This document shows, piece by piece, positions 44,072 to 53,320 of a DNA stretch of 64,000 nt. A program made the position numbers and the translations under genes. Origin of the DNA: Bacillota bacterium. Lineage in GTDB: Bacteria > Bacillota > TC1. Under the pieces are notes generated by a model. The model searched no databases. It saw only the letters and a program-made list of their open reading frames with translations, and was not told the origin of the DNA. Every line of letters begins with the position of its first letter. Position 1 is the first letter of the stretch. The DNA is taken from positions 79,791 through 143,790 of the forward strand of contig JAGXHY010000033.1 in the NCBI GenBank assembly GCA_024635925.1, in the 5' to 3' direction.

Positions 44072-44830
44072 ATGAATATGAAAGAAACTATTAATGTATT
44101 TTTAAAAAATTTAAAAATTGAAGAAAAAGATAATTATAATTGTCCAGATTGTAAAGACACTGGTTATATAGTTATAGAACAAATTGCTTATTTGTGTAAA
44201 TGTACTAAATTATATAATAGATTGCCTGAAAAACTAAATAATATTTTTCTTGAAAATTTTCTTTTAGATTTTTATCCTAAAAGAGCAATAAATCCTGAGA
44301 AAAGTAAAGATACATATTATGATAAGGCTGATAGATTACTAAGTGATGTAAAGATTTTTGTTAAAGACATAGCCTATAGTAATAAATATGTTAAAGGACT
44401 CTTTATAACTGGACCTATTGGTTCGGGTAAAACTCATTTAGTCTCTGCTATATATAATCAACTCAAAAATGATAATGTTGATATAGAGTTTTTTGTTGTT
44501 CCAGATCTCTTGGAGCAAGGAAAAGCTGATATGTTTAATGAAAATGGTAGTAGAGATGTATTTGCAAAAGCAAAAAAGGCTAAAGTATTGATTTTAGATG
44601 ATTTAGGAGCACATAATTATACCCCATGGATAATCAACCAATTATACTCATTAATTAACTATAGATTAAACAATATGTTGACAACTATTTTTACTACTAA
44701 TCTGAATCTTGAAGACATTGATGTTCGTTTAGATGAAAGAATTGCTTCTAGGATATTAGAGTTATGCAATATATACAATTTAAATGTAGATATAGATATT
44801 AGATATAAGAAAAATGCTGGTGTTAAATAG
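44072..44830 (+). CDS. DnaC/DnaI-like replicative helicase loader ATPase
   Basis: A 252-residue AAA+ ATPase. The N-terminus carries Cys24, Cys27, Cys42 and Cys44 (CPDC...CKC), a likely zinc site. Walker A is GPIGSGKTH (residues 114-122), and Walker B is LILDDLG (Asp176-177). It probably loads the DnaB-type helicase together with the DnaD-like protein encoded upstream. Length matches IstB/DnaC-type loaders. It could be confused with transposon IstB, but the chromosomal context and the N-terminal zinc motif argue for the replication role. Confidence 0.88.
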   Translation: MNMKETINVFLKNLKIEEKDNYNCPDCKDTGYIVIEQIAYLCKCTKLYNRLPEKLNNIFLENFLLDFYPKRAINPEKSKDTYYDKADRLLSDVKIFVKDIAYSNKYVKGLFITGPIGSGKTHLVSAIYNQLKNDNVDIEFFVVPDLLEQGKADMFNENGSRDVFAKAKKAKVLILDDLGAHNYTPWIINQLYSLINYRLNNMLTTIFTTNLNLEDIDVRLDERIASRILELCNIYNLNVDIDIRYKKNAGVK

Positions 44831-44839
44831 TTTTTAAAG

Positions 44840-44868
44840 TTGACTTAAATATTCAAAATTGGTACAAT
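44840..44868 (+). promoter_or_regulatory. Predicted promoter of the lysine riboswitch-dap operon
   Basis: TTGACT, 17-base spacer, TACAAT, about 35 bases before the riboswitch core. Confidence 0.75.
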
Positions 44869-44889
44869 TGTATGGAAAAGTTAATATTG

Positions 44890-45120
44890 AGCTTCATCAA
44901 AGTTAGAGGCGCAGATGTCAATAGTAATGTTTTGAGCCGGAAGCTATGAAGAACATGAAAGGGGAATCTGCCGAAGTTAAAAATATGCCAAATGTTTTTA
45001 ACTGGGTATTGGTTTAATAAATCAATAACTGTCACAAAAATGTGGGGTGCTAAAGGATGAGCATTTTAATTAGGATTTATAGTCATAAGCAAAATGCTTA
45101 TGACTATTTTTATTTATTTA
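44890..45120 (+). ncRNA. Lysine riboswitch (L box) with terminator
   Basis: The core stretches AGAGGCGC (from 44905), TGAGCCGGAAGC, TGAAAGGGGAATC and TGCCGAAG match the lysine riboswitch, followed by the expected GGTATTGG and GTGGGGTGCTA segments. A strong stem ATAGTCATAAGCA/TGCTTATGACTAT (45079-45107) with a T-rich tail acts as terminator. Lysine binding would stop transcription before the downstream diaminopimelate genes. It fills nearly all of this 300-base gap. Confidence 0.93.
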
Positions 45121-45133
45121 AGGAGATAGAAAT

Positions 45134-45928
45134 ATGAGTGATTTAAGAATTTGTGTAAATGGTGCATGCGGAAAAATGGGAAGCGAAGTTGTCAGAGCTA
45201 TCGCTAAAAATGAAGGAGTAGTTTTGAAAGCTGCAGTTGATTTTATGAATGTTGGTAAAAATATTGGTGAAATTGCTGGAACAAAAGATGATATATTAAT
45301 ACAAGATGATTTAAAACAAGCCTTATCCAAAGATGAAATTGATGTTGTTGTGGATTTTACAAACCATAAAGTAATCTATGGTAATAGTAAGACTGTACTA
45401 GAGATGGGAATACCTATGGTAATAGGAACTACAGGGCTTACAAATGAACAAGTTGATGAATTAAAGTCTATTTGCGAACAAAAACAAGTAGGAGTGTTGT
45501 GGGCAACAAACTTTGCTATCGGTGCAATTTTGATGATGGAATTTGCGGGTAAAGCTGCTAAATATTTTGGTAATGTTGAAATTATTGAATATCATCATGA
45601 TAATAAGTTAGATGCTCCAAGTGGAACATCATTAACCACAGCCGGAATAATTAAAGAAATAAGAAAAAGTAAAAAACAAGGTCATCCTGATGAAAAAGAA
45701 TTATTAGCAGGTGCTAGAGGAGCAGACTATGATGGCTTTAAAATACATAGTGTAAGATTACCAGGATTTATTGCACATCAAGAAGTGATTTTTGGTGATG
45801 TAGGACAAATATTAACTATTAGACATGACTCTATGAATAGAGAATCATTTATGCCTGGAGTAATTCTTGGTTGCAAAGAAATTGTTAAAAGAAATGCTTT
45901 CATCGAAGGCTTAAATAAACTATTATAG
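45134..45928 (+). CDS. dapB: 4-hydroxy-tetrahydrodipicolinate reductase
   Basis: A 264-residue NAD(P)H-dependent reductase of lysine and diaminopimelate synthesis. The N-terminal NGACGKMGSEV nucleotide loop, the VDFTNH and GTTGLT segments, and the catalytic EYHHDNKLDAPSGT motif are intact. It heads the dapB-asd-dapA operon under the lysine riboswitch, with an AAGGAG site. Confidence 0.96.
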   Translation: MSDLRICVNGACGKMGSEVVRAIAKNEGVVLKAAVDFMNVGKNIGEIAGTKDDILIQDDLKQALSKDEIDVVVDFTNHKVIYGNSKTVLEMGIPMVIGTTGLTNEQVDELKSICEQKQVGVLWATNFAIGAILMMEFAGKAAKYFGNVEIIEYHHDNKLDAPSGTSLTTAGIIKEIRKSKKQGHPDEKELLAGARGADYDGFKIHSVRLPGFIAHQEVIFGDVGQILTIRHDSMNRESFMPGVILGCKEIVKRNAFIEGLNKLL

Positions 45929-45939
45929 GAGGAATAAAA

Positions 45940-46956
45940 ATGAAGTTATATAATATTGCTGTTGTAGGAACAGGAGCAGTAGGTTCTACTATTTTACAGG
46001 TTTTAGAAGAAAGAAATTTTCCAATAGGTTCTCTAAAACTATTGGCTACTAAAAATAGTGCAGGAAAAATATTAAACTTTAAGGGAAAAGAGTATACTAT
46101 AGAAGAAACAAAAAAAGAATCCTTTATTGGTGTTGATATTGCTCTATTTGCTGGTGGAAAAGCTAGTGAAATATATGCAGCAGCTGCTGCTGATATGGGA
46201 GTTATAGTAATTGATAATAGTAGTTTTTTTAGAATGGATAAGGATGTACCGCTAGTAGTTCCTGAAGTTAATCCTGAGGCAGTGAAGAAACATAATGGTA
46301 TTATAGCTAACCCCAATTGTTCTACAATTCAAATGTGTGTTGCTTTAAAACCTATTAATGATTTTTCTAGGATTAAAAGAGTAATTGTTTCCACATATCA
46401 AGCAGTTAGCGGTGCAGGGCAAGAAGCGATGGATGAACTAGTTGATCAAACCAAAGAAGTTCTTTCAGGTAAAAAAGCTTCTGTGAAAATGTTTCAACAT
46501 CAAATTGCTATGAATTTAATTCCTCATATTGATATATTTAAAGATAACTTCTATACTAAAGAAGAGATGAAAATGACTTTAGAAACACAGAAAATATTTA
46601 ATGATTATAATATGAAGATAAGCACAACTGCAGTTCGTGTTCCTATTTTAAGAAGTCATTCTGAAGCAATAACTGTAGAAACAGAGGAAAAAATAACAAG
46701 GGACAAGGCATTAAAGTTATTTGAAGATTGTGATGGTATTGTACTTCAAGATGATCCAATTAATAATATTTATCCTATGCCATTTTTCACATCAAATACT
46801 GATGAAGTATATGTGGGAAGAATAAGAGAAGATTTGGCATTTGATAATGGGCTTAGCTTTTTCGTAGTGGCTGACCAGCTTAGAAAAGGTGCTGCAACAA
46901 ATGCAATTCAAATTGCTGAGTTATTGGTTAGAGAAAATATGGTAGGTGTAAAATAA
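45940..46956 (+). CDS. asd: Aspartate-semialdehyde dehydrogenase
   Basis: A 338-residue NADP enzyme reducing aspartyl phosphate to the semialdehyde. The N-terminal VGTGAVGSTILQ loop binds the cofactor, the catalytic Cys127 is in NPNCSTIQM, and TAVRVPILRSHSE follows. It lies 11 bases after dapB behind AGGAGG, and its last base overlaps the dapA start. It supplies the substrate of DapA. Confidence 0.96.
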   Translation: MKLYNIAVVGTGAVGSTILQVLEERNFPIGSLKLLATKNSAGKILNFKGKEYTIEETKKESFIGVDIALFAGGKASEIYAAAAADMGVIVIDNSSFFRMDKDVPLVVPEVNPEAVKKHNGIIANPNCSTIQMCVALKPINDFSRIKRVIVSTYQAVSGAGQEAMDELVDQTKEVLSGKKASVKMFQHQIAMNLIPHIDIFKDNFYTKEEMKMTLETQKIFNDYNMKISTTAVRVPILRSHSEAITVETEEKITRDKALKLFEDCDGIVLQDDPINNIYPMPFFTSNTDEVYVGRIREDLAFDNGLSFFVVADQLRKGAATNAIQIAELLVRENMVGVK

Positions 46957-47822
46957 TGTATGGAAGAGTAATGACCGCAATGGTCACCCCTTTTAAAGGT
47001 AATGATGTTAATTATAAAGAAGCAGCAAAAATAGCTAAGTTTTTAGTTAATAATGGTTCTGATTCTTTACTGATATGTGGTAGTACAGGTGAAAATCCGA
47101 CTATGACACAAGAAGAAAAAATTAAATTAATAAGTACAGTTAGAGATTCTGTTAATGTTCCAATAATGGCGGGAACAGGTTCTTTTAACACAGCTGAATC
47201 TGTTGATTTTACTAAAGAGGTAGATAAAATAGGGGTAGATGGATTTTTAATTGTCACACCTTACTATAATAAGCCTAATCAAGAAGGTATATTTCAACAT
47301 TTTAAAATGGTTGCTGAGTCAACGGATAAGCCTATTATGGTTTATAATATACCTGGTAGAACAGTAAAAGAAATATCCGTTGATACTATGGTAAGACTTT
47401 CAAAAATCCCCAACATCAGTTATTTAAAAGCTGCTTGTGGTAATTTAACCAATATTACTATGACAAAAAAACAGACAGATGATGACTTTATAATCTATAG
47501 TGGTGATGATGGTTTAACTCTACCAATGTTATCTATTGGGGCTAGAGGAGTAGTAAGTGTTGCTTCTGCAATAATCGGTAAAGAAATAAATCAAATGATT
47601 GCAGAGTTCCAAGCGGGAAATACAAAAAAGGCACAGGAATTGCATTTGGAATATTTTGATGTATTTAAAGATTTATTCTGCGATACAAATCCAGTACCTG
47701 TTAAATATGCACTTTCAAAATTTGGTTTTGATACTGAAGAAGTAAGATTGCCAATGGTAGAACTTGAAACAAATTCTAAAAAAGTAATAGATGATATGCT
47801 CAAAAGACATAATTTAATATAG
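46956..47822 (+). CDS. dapA: 4-hydroxy-tetrahydrodipicolinate synthase
   Basis: A 288-residue class I aldolase-type enzyme that condenses aspartate semialdehyde with pyruvate. The Schiff-base lysine is Lys158 (YLKAACGN), Tyr130 lies in VYNIPGR, and GSTGENPTM is the N-terminal signature. It shares one base with asd. A terminator follows, so the lysine operon here is three genes long. Confidence 0.96.
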   Translation: MYGRVMTAMVTPFKGNDVNYKEAAKIAKFLVNNGSDSLLICGSTGENPTMTQEEKIKLISTVRDSVNVPIMAGTGSFNTAESVDFTKEVDKIGVDGFLIVTPYYNKPNQEGIFQHFKMVAESTDKPIMVYNIPGRTVKEISVDTMVRLSKIPNISYLKAACGNLTNITMTKKQTDDDFIIYSGDDGLTLPMLSIGARGVVSVASAIIGKEINQMIAEFQAGNTKKAQELHLEYFDVFKDLFCDTNPVPVKYALSKFGFDTEEVRLPMVELETNSKKVIDDMLKRHNLI

Positions 47823-47837
47823 TATAAATAAATAATT

Positions 47838-47869
47838 AAAGGGAGAGATTGAAAATATCCTCCCTTTTT
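47838..47869 (+). terminator. Terminator after dapA
   Basis: AAAGGGA pairs with TCCCTTT through a slightly imperfect stem, ending in five Ts. Confidence 0.75.
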
Positions 47870-47871
47870 AC

Positions 47872-47900
47872 TTGCTACAGCATAAATTTTAGATTAAAAT
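47872..47900 (+). promoter_or_regulatory. Predicted promoter upstream of the pstA remnant and pstB
   Basis: TTGCTA, 17 bases, TAAAAT, directly after the dapA terminator. It would drive the remnant, pstB and the phosphate-signalling genes. I do not see a convincing Pho box. Confidence 0.55.
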
Positions 47901-47952
47901 TAGAGTGTATGAAATTACAAAAGAAATGTGATTATGTTAAGAAGACTTTTAA

Positions 47953-48192
47953 AGCAGGATTATAACAGCAGTGATTTTAAGTGTAGACAGAATAGTTGGA
48001 ACGGTGGACAAAGTTCCTGATAGTATAATGTCATCAGGTAGAACATTATATGTGAATTTTTATCTATTAGTTAAAGAAGCTATTGGCCCTGATGCTTTTA
48101 AAGAAGCTTTTGGAACAGCTACTTTACTAATAATTATTGTATTAATTATAGTCTTATTTACGCAAGTAATATTTAGAGGGAGAAATGATTAA
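47953..48192 (+). pseudogene. pstA: Remnant of phosphate ABC permease gene pstA (C-terminal fragment)
   Basis: The open frame 47953-48192 (a GTG at 47971 gives 73 residues) matches only the C-terminus of PstA. ITAVILSVDRIVGT aligns with the ITGVILSIGRAVGET region, but a stretch equal to ALIFTAG-like residues is missing before DKVPDSIMSSGRTLYVNFYLL, and one membrane helix plus a basic tail remain. An in-frame TAA lies at 47950. Full PstA is about 280 residues, and neither pstS nor pstC precedes it. It ends on the pstB start codon, as an intact pstA would. A translated micropeptide cannot be excluded. Confidence 0.72.
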
Positions 48193-48953
48193 TGGAAGAT
48201 ATAACAAAAATAAAAACAGAAAATCTTGAGCTATTTTATGGAGATTTTCAGGCATTAAAAGATATTAATTTAGATATTAAAGAAAAAGAAGTGACTGCAC
48301 TTATAGGTCCATCAGGATGTGGTAAATCTACTTTTTTAAGAACTATAAATAGAATGAACGATTTAATAATTGGATGTAAGATTAATGGCAAAGTAATATT
48401 TGATGATGAAGATATTTATCGCGAAGGTATGGATATTATAACTTTAAGAAAAAAAATAGGAATGGTATTTCAAAAACCAAATCCATTTAAAATGTCTGTT
48501 TACGATAATATTGCTTATGGTCCTAGAATACATGGTGTCAAAAATAAAAGAACACTTGATGAGATAGTTGAAAACTCTTTGAGAAAAGCATTTGTATGGG
48601 ATGAAGCTAAGGATCGATTAAAATCAAACGCATTATCCTTATCTGGTGGACAACAACAAAGATTGTGTATAGCTAGAGCTTTAGCGGTTGATCCGGAAGT
48701 CTTATTAATGGATGAACCTACAAGTGCTTTAGATCCTATTTCAACGCTCAAAATTGAAGATTTAATAAATGAACTGAAGAAAAATTATACAATCATAATA
48801 GTAACACATAATATGCAACAAGGTGCTAGAATATCTGATAGAACTGCATTTTTCTTAAATGGAGAAGTAATTGAATACGATTTAACAGATACAATATTTA
48901 TGAATCCAAAAAATCCGAAAACAGAAGAATATATAACAGGACGTTTTGGGTAG
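48192..48953 (+). CDS. pstB: Phosphate ABC transporter ATP-binding protein PstB
   Basis: A 253-residue ABC ATPase. Walker A is GPSGCGKST (residues 39-47), the signature is [15 protein letters not shown], and Walker B is [12 protein letters not shown]. The [11 protein letters not shown] segment is typical of PstB. Normally it powers PstCA uptake of phosphate and also signals through PhoU. Here its permease genes are absent from the locus, so it either works with permeases encoded elsewhere or persists for signalling. Confidence 0.93.
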   Translation: MEDITKIKTENLELFYGDFQALKDINLDIKEKEVTALIGPSGCGKSTFLRTINRMNDLIIGCKINGKVIFDDEDIYREGMDIITLRKKIGMVFQKPNPFKMSVYDNIAYGPRIHGVKNKRTLDEIVENSLRKAFVWDEAKDRLKSNALSLSGGQQQRLCIARALAVDPEVLLMDEPTSALDPISTLKIEDLINELKKNYTIIIVTHNMQQGARISDRTAFFLNGEVIEYDLTDTIFMNPKNPKTEEYITGRFG

Positions 48954-48961
48954 AGGTGAAA

Positions 48962-49639
48962 ATGTCTAAAGAATTAATCTATGTTGTAGATGATGAAAAA
49001 AATATCAGAGAACTAATTGAATATAATTTGGTAAAAGCTGGGTTTATTATAAAGAGTTTTGAAAATGGACAAAAGTTTTTAGATGCTTTACTTATATCTA
49101 AACCTGATTTAGTATGCCTTGACATAATGTTGCCTGATTTCGATGGCTTGGATTTATGTAAAAAGATTAGAGCAGATAAAAGATTTGCTGATATTCAAAT
49201 AATTTTATTAACTGCTAAAGCTACAGAATTTGATACTATAATTGGTTTGGAGTCAGGAGCAGATGATTATATTCATAAACCATTTTCTGTAAATGAGTTA
49301 CAAGCGAGAGTAAGAGCATTACTAAGAAGAAAAACTAATATTTCTTCAACTACTGATGAAGTTAGATTTGATAAAATTTTAATAGATGTTGCAAAAAGAA
49401 CCGTAAAATTAAATGGGAAATATGTTGATCTAACTTTGAAAGAATTTGAATTATTAAACTTATTAGCTAATGGTAATGGTAAGGTCTTTACAAGAAATGA
49501 ACTATTAGAGAAAATCTGGGGTTATGATTATTATGGTGATACCAGGACAGTTGATGTTCATATACATAGTTTGAGAAAGATTATAGGCGATAAATATATA
49601 TTCACGGTTAGAGGTGTAGGTTATAAATTTATCAGTTAG
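48962..49639 (+). CDS. PhoB/PhoP-like OmpR-family response regulator
   Basis: A 225-residue two-component regulator with receiver aspartate Asp54 (CLDIMLP), the Lys of HKPFS and a C-terminal winged-helix DNA-binding domain (YDYYGDTRTVDVHIHSLR). I chose ATG 48962 after AGAGGTG; a GTG at 48956 is the alternative. It lies between pstB and a PhoR-like kinase with phoU following, so it most likely controls the phosphate-starvation response. Confidence 0.88.
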   Translation: MSKELIYVVDDEKNIRELIEYNLVKAGFIIKSFENGQKFLDALLISKPDLVCLDIMLPDFDGLDLCKKIRADKRFADIQIILLTAKATEFDTIIGLESGADDYIHKPFSVNELQARVRALLRRKTNISSTTDEVRFDKILIDVAKRTVKLNGKYVDLTLKEFELLNLLANGNGKVFTRNELLEKIWGYDYYGDTRTVDVHIHSLRKIIGDKYIFTVRGVGYKFIS

Positions 49640-49648
49640 GAGTTTGAA

Positions 49649-51346
49649 ATGAAAAGAAGGCTTTTTATTAGTTTTTTTATACCAGTATTTATCTTGGTAG
49701 TTGCTTTTATGGGCTTAGTAGGATTATTATCCTTTAAGACCTATAACCAACGGCTTGAAAAAGACTTAAGTTCAATCGTTTCTTTAATTAGTTATGATAA
49801 AAATAATGGTATTAAAAATGAGGAAATAATATCTAAATATGATATTATTGGAAAACTATCATTTATTGATAAAGAAGGAAAACTAATTACAAGTATAGAC
49901 AATACTATTGAAGCAGAAACAAATCTTTTAAGAAGAGAAGAAGTTAGAGAAGCATTAAAGATGGATGTAGGATCAAGTCTTCGATATGAAGAAAAACTAC
50001 AAGAATTCTCATTTCATAAAGCTTTTGTAGCTGATGGTGAAATAATTATAATTAGTATACCATTAATTAGTAAAAATATATTAATTATCAATTCAATCGG
50101 TTATATAATTATTGCAATAATATTAACTATTGGAGTATCTGCAATACTATCATATTTCTTTTTCAAACGAAATATTGAACCAATGATGATATTGGAAAAA
50201 TATATTAGAAGGACTTATAAAAATAAAGCAATTGCTGAGGTAGGTATACAGAGCTTACCAGATGAATTAAAAAAAATTGCTAATATTTTCAAAGAATCTA
50301 CAAAGTCCTTAGAAGAGTATGCAACAAAAGAGGAAGACCAAAAGTTATATCTATATTCTACTATTGATACGATGGAGGATGGCTTTATAGCTATTGATGA
50401 AAACGATGATATTAAATTAATTAATAAAAGTGCCATAAGAATATTTGGATTAAATCAGGGAAATGTGATTGGTAGTAATTTATTAATGCAAACTCAAAAC
50501 TTCGAATTAAGCAATGATGTAAAAGATACTGACGAAAGTCTGACAACAAATGAATTATTTTTTGACAACAAGACTTATAAGTTAACTATTTATCCATTAG
50601 AAAAACAAAAGGGTAAACTTATAATTCTTAATGATATTACAAAATTAAATCAGCTAGAAAATATGAGAAAAGAATTCGTATCAAATGTATCTCATGAGTT
50701 AAAAACTCCTTTGACTGCTATAATTGGGTTTATTGAAACATTAAAGGACGGAGCAATTGATGAACCTAAAACTGCAAGAAAATTTTTAGAGATTATTGAT
50801 ATTGAAAGTCAAAGACTGGAAATATTAATTGGAGATTTATTAGAATTATCTAGTATTGAAAGCAATAAGGTTGCTAGATTAAATGAAGTTATTGATATTA
50901 AAGATGTAGCTGAATCTGCTATGGATGCATTTAAGCCTATAGCTGAAAAAAAACATGTTGTTTTAATTAATAATGTTAAAGAAAGTTATATAGTTAAAGG
51001 TAATTTAGAATTATTTAAAGCAATGCTTTATAATTTAGTAAGTAACGCAATAAAATACAATGTCAAAGATGGTTCTGTTTCAATAAATTGTAAAACTTTG
51101 GGAGATGGAATTATTCTAGAAGTAGTTGATACAGGTATTGGCATTAGTAAAGAAAATTTATTTAGAATATTTGAAAGGTTCTATAAAGTTGATAAAAGCA
51201 GGAGTTATGATCCTGAAAGTACAGGATTAGGGCTAGCCATAGTCAAACATATTTTGGAATTTTTTGATAGTGATATAAGTGTAGATAGTACTTTAGGTGA
51301 AGGAACCACTTTTAGAATTTATTTGCCAAAGAAGGAGGTATTGTAA
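49649..51346 (+). CDS. PhoR-like membrane sensor histidine kinase
   Basis: A 565-residue kinase. An N-terminal helix (about residues 5-28) and a second one (about 143-168) flank an extracytoplasmic domain of about 115 residues. A PAS-like stretch follows, then HisKA with phosphorylated His349 (NVSHELKTP) and HATPase motifs NAIKYN, DTGIGI and GLGLAIVKH. Paired with the regulator nine bases upstream, and joined to phoU by a one-base overlap. The input is probably the PstB/PhoU state. Confidence 0.9.
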   Translation: MKRRLFISFFIPVFILVVAFMGLVGLLSFKTYNQRLEKDLSSIVSLISYDKNNGIKNEEIISKYDIIGKLSFIDKEGKLITSIDNTIEAETNLLRREEVREALKMDVGSSLRYEEKLQEFSFHKAFVADGEIIIISIPLISKNILIINSIGYIIIAIILTIGVSAILSYFFFKRNIEPMMILEKYIRRTYKNKAIAEVGIQSLPDELKKIANIFKESTKSLEEYATKEEDQKLYLYSTIDTMEDGFIAIDENDDIKLINKSAIRIFGLNQGNVIGSNLLMQTQNFELSNDVKDTDESLTTNELFFDNKTYKLTIYPLEKQKGKLIILNDITKLNQLENMRKEFVSNVSHELKTPLTAIIGFIETLKDGAIDEPKTARKFLEIIDIESQRLEILIGDLLELSSIESNKVARLNEVIDIKDVAESAMDAFKPIAEKKHVVLINNVKESYIVKGNLELFKAMLYNLVSNAIKYNVKDGSVSINCKTLGDGIILEVVDTGIGISKENLFRIFERFYKVDKSRSYDPESTGLGLAIVKHILEFFDSDISVDSTLGEGTTFRIYLPKKEVL

Positions 51347-52014
51347 TGAGTAGAGTATCATTTGACCAGGCGTTAACTGATGTGAATCAAGATATTGTAG
51401 AATTAGGTTCTAGAACAATACAAGTTGTAGAAAAAACTAAGGTGGCATTAACTAATCTTGATGTACAACTAGCAAGACAGATATATAATGATGATGATTT
51501 TATTGATGCTAAAGAAATTGAAATAAGTGAAAAATGCATGAATATAATAATCAGGGAGCAACCAATTGCTAAAGATCTAAGGTTTTTATTAACTGCTTTG
51601 AAAATAAGTAGTGATTTTGAAAGAATATGTGACCATAGTGCTCAAATAACAAAATTAACAAGGAAACTTCATAAACATAATGCTGGTACATTGCCTGGAG
51701 GTGTTGAAGAAATGTTCGATATCACTTTGGATATGGTACGCAGAATAGTAAAAGCCTATGCCACCAATGATGTAGACATTGCTTTAGGAGTATATGACGA
51801 TGATGATCAGCTAGATAAAGCTTATAAAACTATGGTTAAATGGATTAAAAGCAAAATCGAAAATAACGTTGATCAGGTTGATCAATATGTGGATTATTTA
51901 TTCATAAGTAAATATTTTGAAAGAATTGGTGACAGAACAAATTCAATTGCGAAATGGATAATTTACAAAGAAAAAGGGACAATTAAACATTATTATAATA
52001 TGAAAAATATTTAA
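51346..52014 (+). CDS. phoU: PhoU-family phosphate signalling protein
   Basis: A 222-residue all-helical protein with two PhoU repeats. The E/DxxxD-type metal sites are visible around DDDFIDAKEIE and DDDDQLDKAY, and the RDLRFLL-like (KDLRFLLTALKIS) segment is typical. It is the negative link between the Pst transporter and PhoR. Its ATG overlaps the kinase stop, placing it in the same operon. Length is normal. Confidence 0.92.
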   Translation: MSRVSFDQALTDVNQDIVELGSRTIQVVEKTKVALTNLDVQLARQIYNDDDFIDAKEIEISEKCMNIIIREQPIAKDLRFLLTALKISSDFERICDHSAQITKLTRKLHKHNAGTLPGGVEEMFDITLDMVRRIVKAYATNDVDIALGVYDDDDQLDKAYKTMVKWIKSKIENNVDQVDQYVDYLFISKYFERIGDRTNSIAKWIIYKEKGTIKHYYNMKNI

Positions 52015-52054
52015 ATATTATGTGACTGTCTAGATATAATTATGAGGTGATAAT

Positions 52055-53308
52055 GTGCTGAAAATAGACTTTAAAGACTTTTATGATTTTGATAAAAATA
52101 AGTATGAAGAAAATGTATTAGAAATTCATGATAAAGTGGAAACGCTTAAAGATCAAACTGATCAATTTTTAGGTTGGATGGAATATACGACAAAATCAAA
52201 TAATGAGATAGCCAAGGCTATACAAATTGGAATTGAATTTCAAAAATATGAAACTTTAGTTGTGGTTGGTATAGGTGGTTCATTTTTAGGAACTAAAAGC
52301 TTTTATGAAATTTTTAAAGATAGATTAAGCAAACCTAAAACTAAACTTATTTTTTTAGGGAATAATATATCAGGACATTACTTGAAAAGTATATTAAAAA
52401 AATTAGAAAATCAAGATTTTGCAGTAAATATTATTTCTAAGTCTGGTGGAACATTAGAGCCTGCTATAGCTTTCAGATTAGTTAAGAATCTGCTTTATAA
52501 AAAATATGGTATTGAAGCTAAAGATAGAATAATAGTTACAACCGATTCTTCAAAGGGTAATCTTAGAAAAATGGCTATTGATGAAGGTTATCAAATATTA
52601 ACAATACCTGAGAATATTGGAGGTAGATATTCTTTATTCACAACTGTTAGTTTATTACCACTAAGCGCTGCAGGAATAGACGCTTATGAAATAATTGAAG
52701 GTTTTATAGCCGCAAAGAAATTATTTGATAAAAGAAGTTTAGATAATCCAGCGTATAAATATGCTATCGCTCGAAGAATAGCATATCAAAAAGATAAAAG
52801 TATAGAAATCTTTACAGCATATGATCCTAGTTTTAGTGATTATTTAGAATGGCTGAAACAATTATTTGGTGAAAGTGAAGGTAAAGAGGGTAAAGGAATT
52901 TATCCTATGAGTGTCATCAATACTAGAGATTTACATTCTTTGGGACAATTGATACAAGAAGGTAAAAAAGATCATTTTGAAACAATTATTTGGGCAGAAG
53001 AAAATAATGAGATTGTATTTGAACAACTTGATATAGATTTCGATGGATTAAATGATTTAGCAGGTATAGATATAGATGTTATAAATAAAAAAGCTATGGA
53101 AGGAACAAGGATTGCTCATAAAAATGGTGATATTAAAAATATATTGATTGAAATTGAAAATATTACTCCATTTAGTTTAGCTTATTTGAGCTATTTTTTC
53201 ATGAAAGCTTGTACTATGTCCTGTTATCTTTTAAAAATAAATCCATTTAATCAGCCTGGAGTAGAAGAATATAAAAAAGAAATTAAGAAGCTGTTAGATA
53301 ATTTGTAA
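52055..53308 (+). CDS. pgi: Glucose-6-phosphate isomerase
   Basis: A 417-residue enzyme interconverting glucose-6-phosphate and fructose-6-phosphate. GIGGSFLGTKSF, ISKSGGTLEP and GGRYSLFTTVSLLPL are the conserved sugar-phosphate motifs. It has a GTG start behind TGAGGTG. It is a little shorter than the usual 430-450, as in several clostridia. It sits between phoU and a folC-like gene and is not linked functionally to either. Confidence 0.94.
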   Translation: MLKIDFKDFYDFDKNKYEENVLEIHDKVETLKDQTDQFLGWMEYTTKSNNEIAKAIQIGIEFQKYETLVVVGIGGSFLGTKSFYEIFKDRLSKPKTKLIFLGNNISGHYLKSILKKLENQDFAVNIISKSGGTLEPAIAFRLVKNLLYKKYGIEAKDRIIVTTDSSKGNLRKMAIDEGYQILTIPENIGGRYSLFTTVSLLPLSAAGIDAYEIIEGFIAAKKLFDKRSLDNPAYKYAIARRIAYQKDKSIEIFTAYDPSFSDYLEWLKQLFGESEGKEGKGIYPMSVINTRDLHSLGQLIQEGKKDHFETIIWAEENNEIVFEQLDIDFDGLNDLAGIDIDVINKKAMEGTRIAHKNGDIKNILIEIENITPFSLAYLSYFFMKACTMSCYLLKINPFNQPGVEEYKKEIKKLLDNL

Positions 53309-53320
53309 TGAGAGGCGCAT

